Shown here in pieces: positions 30,383 through 36,286 of a DNA stretch of 36,286 bases. The DNA lies in contig QZWS01000035.1 in NCBI GenBank assembly GCA_004114245.1, positions 1 to 36,286 of the forward strand, written 5' to 3'. The notes under the pieces are model-generated. The model was not told the DNA's origin. It did not search any database and saw nothing but the letters and a program-made list of their open reading frames with translations. Both the position numbers and the translations under genes were made by a program. Source of the DNA: Zoopage sp. CT-All (Eukaryota; Zoopagomycota; Zoopagomycetes; Zoopagales; Zoopagaceae). Positions within the stretch are counted from its first letter, which is position 1, and every line of letters begins with the position of its first letter.

Positions 30383-31669
30383 ATGTCGTCGTCCGCGCCG
30401 CCCGCTGCCGCAGCTCTCCCTTCGTCGGCGTCGTCGCGCATCATCCACTGCAAGGACGACGATGAGATTGTGACGCTGAACGTCGGCGGGCAGCGCTTCT
30501 CCACGCGCGTGTCCACTCTCACGCGGTATCCTAGCACGCTGCTTGGCACCATGTTTTCGCCCCATAACCGTGAGCTGCGGAGCCCGAATCTCGACGGCGA
30601 ATACTTCTTTGATCGGAACCCGCGGCTGTTTGAGCGCGTGTTGGAGTGGTACCGCACCGGATGTTTGGATATCCTGGATGACGACAACGAGGCCGGGGAT
30701 TCCGGGGACGAGGCTTTGACCGACCGAGAGGCCGCGGCGGTCGCGGCGGTCACGGAAAAACGTGCCTTGGGCGGTAGGGCTCAATCTTCGGCTAGTGGCG
30801 TGATTACCGGGAGAGGCGCGGAGTACTTCAATGCGCGAGCATCGCTCGAGAACCGCCAACATGTCTCGTCAGCATCGTCGCATGGATTCTCGGGTGCAGT
30901 ATCGCCGGATTCTATGAACCATATATCGGAGCATCACAATGGTCACACTACGCCAACAACAACCACCTCGCAGCCCCGCACGCGTCGACGACAGCGTCCG
31001 CTCTCAACGCATCTGCGCACCGAGCTCGATTTTTTTCAAATCCCAGAGCCTCTCTGGTCTCCCGCAACGCTCCTGACGCTGCATACCCGCGCTGCATCCC
31101 ATATATCCGCGTTTGTGGACCGCCTATTCGCGCTTTGCCGCATTCATCTGGACCATTTTGTGGACATTGTCGTGATCCATTTCACACGCGGCGAAGACCA
31201 TGATTCCGCGGCGCTGAGGAACGTGAATAAGGGCGTGGAGAGCAAGTCCCGCCGACTGCTAGAGGAGTGCGGCGACGTCGGTTTCAGACTGCTAAGCGAT
31301 GAGCGCACCTGTGCGGTGGTCCGCGACCTGTTGCGACGGAGGTACATGGTGCTGCGCATGAGCGTGCAAATGGTGCGGCATGAGCTGCTGGTGCTGTGCT
31401 TGGGAGGGTACTTGGACGTGGAAGCGATTCGTGCAAACCTGGGCCTATCGACGGCTGCATCAGGCGCCGTTGGAACAGCTCCGGGGTTGTCGAATCTAGC
31501 GCATGGCGTTGGGGCCGTTACGACAACTTCGGCTGGTGTAGCGGCGACAGCAAATCAAACGCATGCGCAGGCAACCGGAGTGGTGAGCAGCGTCGGAATT
31601 GGCGCCGTTGCTGGTGTGCGGTCACTCCTGAATCGACCCGCTGCGTCGTCTAATGCGAGCAACGCGTAG
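30383..31669 (+). CDS. BTB/POZ protein of the K-channel tetramerisation (T1, KCTD-like) type
   Basis: Single exon, 428 residues, ATG at 30383. Residues about 28-100 form a T1-type BTB domain: IVTLNVGGQRFSTRVSTLTR, then PSTLLGTMFS and GEYFFDRNPRLFERVLEWYR. After an acidic and Ser-rich linker, residues about 210-350 contain a helical region beginning RTELDFFQIPEPLW and including HLDHFVDIVVIHF; the C-terminal 75 residues are Ala/Gly/Thr/Val-rich. KCTD-type BTB proteins oligomerise and often act as cullin-3 adaptors; no channel segments are present, so it is not a channel. The intronless structure is unusual among its intron-rich neighbours. Confidence 0.85.
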   Translation: MSSSAPPAAAALPSSASSRIIHCKDDDEIVTLNVGGQRFSTRVSTLTRYPSTLLGTMFSPHNRELRSPNLDGEYFFDRNPRLFERVLEWYRTGCLDILDDDNEAGDSGDEALTDREAAAVAAVTEKRALGGRAQSSASGVITGRGAEYFNARASLENRQHVSSASSHGFSGAVSPDSMNHISEHHNGHTTPTTTTSQPRTRRRQRPLSTHLRTELDFFQIPEPLWSPATLLTLHTRAASHISAFVDRLFALCRIHLDHFVDIVVIHFTRGEDHDSAALRNVNKGVESKSRRLLEECGDVGFRLLSDERTCAVVRDLLRRRYMVLRMSVQMVRHELLVLCLGGYLDVEAIRANLGLSTAASGAVGTAPGLSNLAHGVGAVTTTSAGVAATANQTHAQATGVVSSVGIGAVAGVRSLLNRPAASSNASNA

Positions 31670-31868
31670 ATGGACAACGACGCCTTTGCATGGGTGGTTG
31701 TGGCAAGCATTTCTTCATGCGTCATCGACGCCTGTATTTAGTTATGAGAATGGTTTCCGTTTCATTGCGCTAGCAGTGTGATTGAATTGGGAGGCATGCA
31801 AGCGCAAGCACAAGCACAAGCATCGCAGAGATACACACAAGTACATGGTAGTCACAGCGCCACCTCTC

Positions 31869-32590
31869 TCACAACGCCGTACCACGTTCCAGATTATCCT
31901 TGATCTCCTTCGTGTACGCGTCATACGCCTTTCCGATCTTGCGATTGAATATGGCATTCTTCTCGTTGATCCATGTCACATCCTCCCCCTCCTTGGCCTC
32001 GTCCGCCACTCTCTTGTTCTGCGACGTGATCCTGCGCACCTTGAACTGCGTCATCTCATCGGCCATTCGCGCCTTGGCGGCCTCGCATGGCCTTGCACGG
32101 TGCGGGTTCAACAGGACGGTATCCTGGCTCACAACACCCGATTCAGCGGCCATATCCTTGGCCGCAGTCACCTCCTTGGCATCTGGCTTAAAATCCTTGA
32201 TGCGCTTCAAATACGATCGGTGAGCGAGCTGCTCAAAGTCGGTGAATCCGCGGCCGGCGTCCACTACGTTTTGCCGCTTCTCGGCCACGCGCTCTTCGTA
32301 CCGCTCTACTTCTTCCACGCTGTAGCCCCAGAATTGCTTCCGCTCGTAGTCTTCACCTGCGTCCTCGGCCCGCTGGCGCTCGAGAAGGGACTCTGCTTGC
32401 TGCCGCTTCCGAGATGCGCGGGTGATTTGAGCCGCGGTGGTCTGGTTGCGGCGATGTTCGGCGAAGACATCCTTGCGGTTGTCACGCGATGCCTGGGCCT
32501 GGTTAATGGACATTAGCCGCTGCTTGGAATGGGAAGGGGCAGTACGAGCTTGTCGCGCACGGCATCGAGGCGGTCTTGCAGCGATGTCAT
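31869..32590 (-). CDS. SYF2: Syf2, pre-mRNA splicing factor
   Basis: Two exons, 32546-32590 and 31869-32498, joined across a 47-nt intron with a GGCTAAT branch-like word; 224 residues. Exon 1 encodes only 15 residues (MTSLQDRLDAVRDKL) that continue into AQASRDNRKDVFAEHRR. The SYF2 domain follows: KQFWGYSVEEVERYEERV, RSYLKRIKDFKPD and, near the end, AIFNRKIGKAYDAYTKEIK. Syf2 is a component of the Prp19-associated (NTC) complex and acts in the spliceosome during catalytic activation. A start at the downstream ATG inside the intron would lose the conserved N-terminal helix, so the spliced model is preferred. Confidence 0.93.
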
Positions 32591-32812
32591 CGTGGCAGAC
32601 AGAAGGATGGCAGTGAGGACTATCCTCGGCGAACAGTCCGTGATGTGGTTCCCGCCAATCCAGTCTTTGTATGGATGGAAATGCTAGCAGTAGCTTTCGT
32701 ATAGTCAATCACAGTATAATTTCAATCCAAGACCCCCACATATCGAACATCAACGCGCCGAGTAGCCCACGGGACAACAAGGCGAGCACTGCCACAAGCA
32801 ATGCAAATATGT

Positions 32813-34661
32813 TTACCGCCCAATGTACTCGTCTACCTGGAGGAGCACGTCGTCCGATGGTCTTGTCATCGAGAATAGCCGGCTGCGCATCAATTCTACA
32901 GACATATCGGGCGATGTTAGTTCACTCTCAGGCACCCCAAGTCGGAACAGCTGGCAAAGGAGTGTAATGATTTCGCCACCTTGTTCGCATCCATCGGTTT
33001 CGAGAGACTCTGCACTGAGCAACAATAATTTGGCATGTCGCACGAGCTCTTTTCGCTCACACCACTCAGCTGCGCTAGATACAAATGACGGTGGCCCAGG
33101 CGCATTGAAATGCTGCGTTGGCACCGGGGCAACGGCAGGAAGTTTGCCAGCAGTCTTTGCAGATTGTGCCTGATGTACAGCTTGGAAAAACGCTTTCCCT
33201 GGCATTTTTCGATCTTGCTCGACCGCAAAAACGCGCGTTTGGAAACGCATGGCTTGGTTCGCCAGTTCAGCAGCCACTGTCGGTGCTTGGGGGGCCATCG
33301 CAGCTTGAGTGCCTTCGTCATTGCCTTCGTCATCGCTGTCCTCTTCCATAGTTGCCCGCGCCATTATACTGTTCGCTGCTTCTCCTCGAGCACGCATTCG
33401 TGCAAGCATATGATCAGCAACAAATCCCAGTATCCGCCACGACTGACACACCCGAGTTGTCTTGGCGCCAAGCTCCACTTGACTGTATTCTATCAATGCG
33501 TCACGCAATTCCTTCACGCGACGAACAATTGTCGAGGCCTTGGGGAGCTTGGACAGCGTTAGACCAGATGCCGTGGATGCAAGGTCTATAGCGATGGTAG
33601 CCGATTCGATCTCGGACTTGGTTATACCCCCACGAGTGATCCGTTTCGATGGTAAGCCAGAAGAAGGTGAAAGAGAAATACTGTCCGCGAATGTAGACTC
33701 GATGGCGAGAAGGATGGCAGCGGCGACGATACCCGAGGATCGGCGACCGGAATCCAGCCAGACATTGCCACATGCGTATGTTTGAAATATGAATGCACGG
33801 TCGAGCACTCTTCGTGTCATGTCGCTCATTGTTGTTGAAGGAACACCCGAGGCGGAGAGCCATGGGATCGAAATTGGCGGCATTGTGCCCGATTTCGGCT
33901 CGAGCAACGGCACGAGGAACGGCTCTATCATCATTACCGGATCCATCGCCACGTCATGCGCCCACACGAGCGCCACGCGCAGAAATGAGTACATTCTACT
34001 GAGGAGGTTGAGCGGGACATCGACGATCATTGCGAGGCGGGCAAGTGCCGACAAGGCTCCATGCCGAAGGCGAAGCGAGTGTGCGCATGCGGCGATGATG
34101 AGCTTCGTTCGGTACGCTGGTTTCCGTCCAAGAAGCTCGCGACCGATGATATCCGCATGCTGTGGGTTATGGGAATGGCCACGCCAAGCGCGTTCCTCCG
34201 GCGTCCAAAGCGAACGAGCCTTGATAAACTCTGCCATGACCTCATACTTGAATGCAATGGGCTGATTCAGCGCTATCGTAACAGTATTGCTGGTTATCTG
34301 ATCCCGATGCTAGCAAAACTATGAGAGAGAGACAGTATGATGACAAATGGCATACCGAGATGCTGGCCAGACTTTGCGTCTCGTCGCCCACAGACGTCGC
34401 TGTCACCGCATCCCTATCACCCAAACGTGCCTTCTTTACTGATTGTGATCCTAGAGTCACGGCCTGGCGTTTCAAACACATGGGGACGCCGGTGGTCAAA
34501 ACAGGGACATAGACGCCGCCGGAGTGGAACGCGTCTGAGGGCGATTCCCACGACACCGCGTCGAGGACTTCGCCGCAGTTCTGGCACACAACCATGCCGC
34601 TGAGGTCATCTGGGCTGATTGGCCGGTGAGGCTGACCAGCGATGCAGGGCGCCTGGGCCAT
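32813..34661 (-). CDS. TFIIB-family transcription factor (TFIIB/Brf-like)
   Basis: Two exons, 34356-34661 and 32813-34309, with a 46-nt intron; 600 residues. The N-terminus resembles a zinc ribbon: Cys6, His12, then DDLSGMVVCQNCGEVLD with Cys28 and Cys31 in the CxxCG form. The first half of the ribbon is C-x5-H rather than the usual CxxC/H. Cyclin-fold helices follow; the TFIIB hallmark GRRSSGIVAAAILLAI lies near residue 290, then KSEIESATIAI and SKLPKASTIVRRVKELRD. The C-terminal 250 residues include an acidic patch (EEDSDDEGNDEG) and helices of unknown role. Whether it serves RNA polymerase I, II or III cannot be decided here. Confidence 0.7.
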
Positions 34662-34755
34662 GATACTGAGCAACTGCGACTTGGTGGCAATGGGTCACGA
34701 GACTCTTTAACTGTTCGCGGGAGCTACATCTCGGCATCGACACACTAATACACAG

Positions 34756-35658
34756 TCACTGCTTTAATCTTTCGCGGCGACCCCTGGTCAGCAGGGCCTT
34801 GTTGCAATTCACCCCGAGCTTTGATGCTTGGCGCACCCAATGGTCCCGACGAGGTACAAGCTCACTCGGCACGAACTTGCGTTCAAACGTTGTCACCATC
34901 TCGGCTCCGACTCTCCCGAGTCGTGCATTCTGCAACGCTGCTTGCCGGAGCGTGTCTCCATTCTCACGGCAGTTGCGACTCAAGCTCTTTGACTTGGCAA
35001 GGTGATTCATCTCGTTGCGCAATGGTGGCGCGAGGCCGAGAATCTTGTAAACCGACAGGCGGGCGCATCTCTCATGTCCGAGGTAGCTTGAGTGGAACTG
35101 CTGCGTGTAGGCATCCATTTGGAGATGTAGCGAGCAGAGGTGCGTGCAATTATGAATGGCGCTGACATGGCAGGCAGCGAAGAACCGGACGATGCGGTCG
35201 TAGTGGTAATCCGACGTGTCCAGCCGAAACCGCTCGCGCGCGTAGATAAGGTAGTTGGCTGTGTGGGTCTTTTGAGAGGCAAAGTCGGAGCTTGTGCAGG
35301 ATATTGTCGTGTCGTATGCCGAGTCAGAGTCATAATCGTATTCGCAGAATTCCGCATCCACGTACAGCTCGTCGCGTTCAGCGGATGCTTCAGATGGGAA
35401 GGATTCGGAGCAGTCGAACCACTCGAGTGTCTCGCAATCAGGCGAAGCGACCCGGAACGAGTAACCCGCGAGGTTGGAGAGTACGACAGCGGGTTCGTCG
35501 CCCATGGACAAGTCGCCATTGTCGTCCGAATTCGAGCCCGAGCCTGAGCCCGAGTCAATGTGGTTGGACTCCTTTGGGGAAATAGGCTGTGGCGCGTGGA
35601 GATTGACAGTAGCTGCGTTGCAGTGAACAAAGAGCGAGTCGGCGAAAGCAAGCGACAT
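34756..35658 (-). CDS. orphan protein with acidic N-terminal half
   Basis: Single exon, 300 residues, ATG at 35658. Residues 30-125 are acidic and Ser-rich (SGSGSGSNSDDNGD, FCEYDYDSDSAYD). Residues about 130-220 look folded, with aromatic, His and Cys content: NYLIYARERFRLDTSDYHYD, VRFFAACHVSAIHNCTHLC and YKILGLAPPLRNEM. The C-terminus is basic. I recognise no family. No signal peptide or membrane segment is visible, so a nuclear or cytoplasmic protein is likely. It is co-directional with the TFIIB-family gene, whose ATG is 94 bp beyond its stop. Confidence 0.65.
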   Translation of the reverse strand: MSLAFADSLFVHCNAATVNLHAPQPISPKESNHIDSGSGSGSNSDDNGDLSMGDEPAVVLSNLAGYSFRVASPDCETLEWFDCSESFPSEASAERDELYVDAEFCEYDYDSDSAYDTTISCTSSDFASQKTHTANYLIYARERFRLDTSDYHYDRIVRFFAACHVSAIHNCTHLCSLHLQMDAYTQQFHSSYLGHERCARLSVYKILGLAPPLRNEMNHLAKSKSLSRNCRENGDTLRQAALQNARLGRVGAEMVTTFERKFVPSELVPRRDHWVRQASKLGVNCNKALLTRGRRERLKQ

Positions 35659-35906
35659 GGTTACAAGGGTGGAGGAGGAGACAGTGGGGCAAAAAAGGCG
35701 AAAGCAGCTGAAGGAGCGGGTGATTTTGGGTCAATTTGGGTCGGCGGTTTCGTGCTTTCACAAGCGAGCATCGCTGCCGCCCGGCAACGAGATTAAAATG
35801 CACACTTTGAGAATGGGTGACAACTAGCAACGAAATAGGACTCATTAAAACCAGTCAACAGCAACCCTGGTCTTCATTCGAATTCAGCCATACACGCGTC
35901 GTCAGC

Positions 35907-36286
35907 TCAATTCGCTCTCCCGCTAACACACCTTGGCTCAGTATGCGCGCTCTGCTGCACGCACCTCGTACCTGGTTCGCAGTCCCACAGCTCCCACTCA
36001 CCACCATTACTCTCGCCGTTACAGAACCATCGCCTCCCGGATATGCACTTTGCCATGCCAAAGTCATTCGGGGAGCAGCGCGATGGATTATCTGGTGGTG
36101 GTGGGGGCGGCGATGGAGGCGGCGGTGGCGGCGGAGTATATATTGGGCGGCACTCGGCGTTCAGCGACTTGTTTGGCTGCACACAATTGGTGTTGGCTGG
36201 GCATGGCTGCGGGACGAGCGTGCGTTGATTCGAGCACACCATCCGCTCCCCACGGTCTGAGCACTGTGTAGCGCCTGGCTGCATGC
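35907..36286 (-). CDS. CBM19-like chitin-binding secreted protein, 5' end off window
   Basis: The frame is open to the right edge, so this is the C-terminal part of a longer protein. Two cysteine-rich modules are separated by a Pro-rich linker of about 20 residues. Module 2 has six cysteines (70, 80, 88, 102, 108, 119 counted from the Met at 36284). Module 1 shows five in matching order, and the C-x5-C-x10-C end is identical in spacing; the sixth would lie just off the window. That Met is therefore not the true start. The pattern 'C...W.CN......W....C.PGT.C' resembles CBM19, a fungal chitin-binding module found in chitinases and wall proteins. Binding to chitin is inferred. Confidence 0.6.
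   Translation of the reverse strand, partial: MQPGATQCSDRGERMVCSNQRTLVPQPCPANTNCVQPNKSLNAECRPIYTPPPPPPPSPPPPPPDNPSRCSPNDFGMAKCISGRRWFCNGESNGGEWELWDCEPGTRCVQQSAHTEPRCVSGRAN

Overview
The window looks like nuclear DNA of a fungus. Gene order is dense and GC-rich. Nearly every conserved gene is cut by very short introns: about 40 can be placed by protein reading frame, almost all 41-56 nt, and two use GC-AG borders. Recognised proteins are eukaryotic (coronin, Bub3, Syf2, Noc3, Rrp12, Utp4, RhoGAP), and a chitin-binding (CBM19-like) secreted protein and Ser/Pro-rich secreted proteins point to Fungi. I cannot name the phylum from sequence alone.

Layout. 1-3434: a secreted Ser/Pro-rich protein gene (minus strand) whose upstream region holds a 1692-bp non-autonomous hAT element with a perfect 8-bp target duplication, then a 106-bp pogo/Tigger-like MITE. 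3435-9638 (all minus): an orphan polytopic membrane protein, a small probably secreted protein, and NOC3. 10094-13116 (minus): two neighbouring secreted Ala/Pro/Ser-rich proteins that share a two-cysteine motif. 13410-15113 (minus): coronin, followed by a roughly 1-kb AT-rich stretch without a single CpG. 16244-17434 (minus): a six-exon gene resembling protein-glutaminase. 17681-19738 (plus): RhoGAP. 19898-24180 (minus): RRP12. 24230-27966 (plus): a Pop8/Rpp14-like RNase P/MRP subunit, then UTP4. 27997-30294 (minus): BUB3 and a TatD-family metal-dependent hydrolase. 30383-31669 (plus): a BTB (K-channel tetramerisation type) protein. 31869-35658 (minus): SYF2, a TFIIB-family factor and an orphan acidic protein. 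35907-36286 (minus, cut by the window edge): a CBM19-like cysteine-rich protein.

How they fit together. Four genes serve ribosome or RNase P/MRP biogenesis (NOC3, RRP12, Pop8-like, UTP4); three are consecutive, and RRP12 and the Pop8-like gene diverge from a 49-bp gap. The rest is housekeeping (actin dynamics, Rho signalling, spindle checkpoint, splicing, transcription) mixed with secreted, repeat-rich proteins that may face the cell wall or a host. The two CpG-free blocks suggest that mobile or silenced DNA here is mutated at CpG while genes are not.
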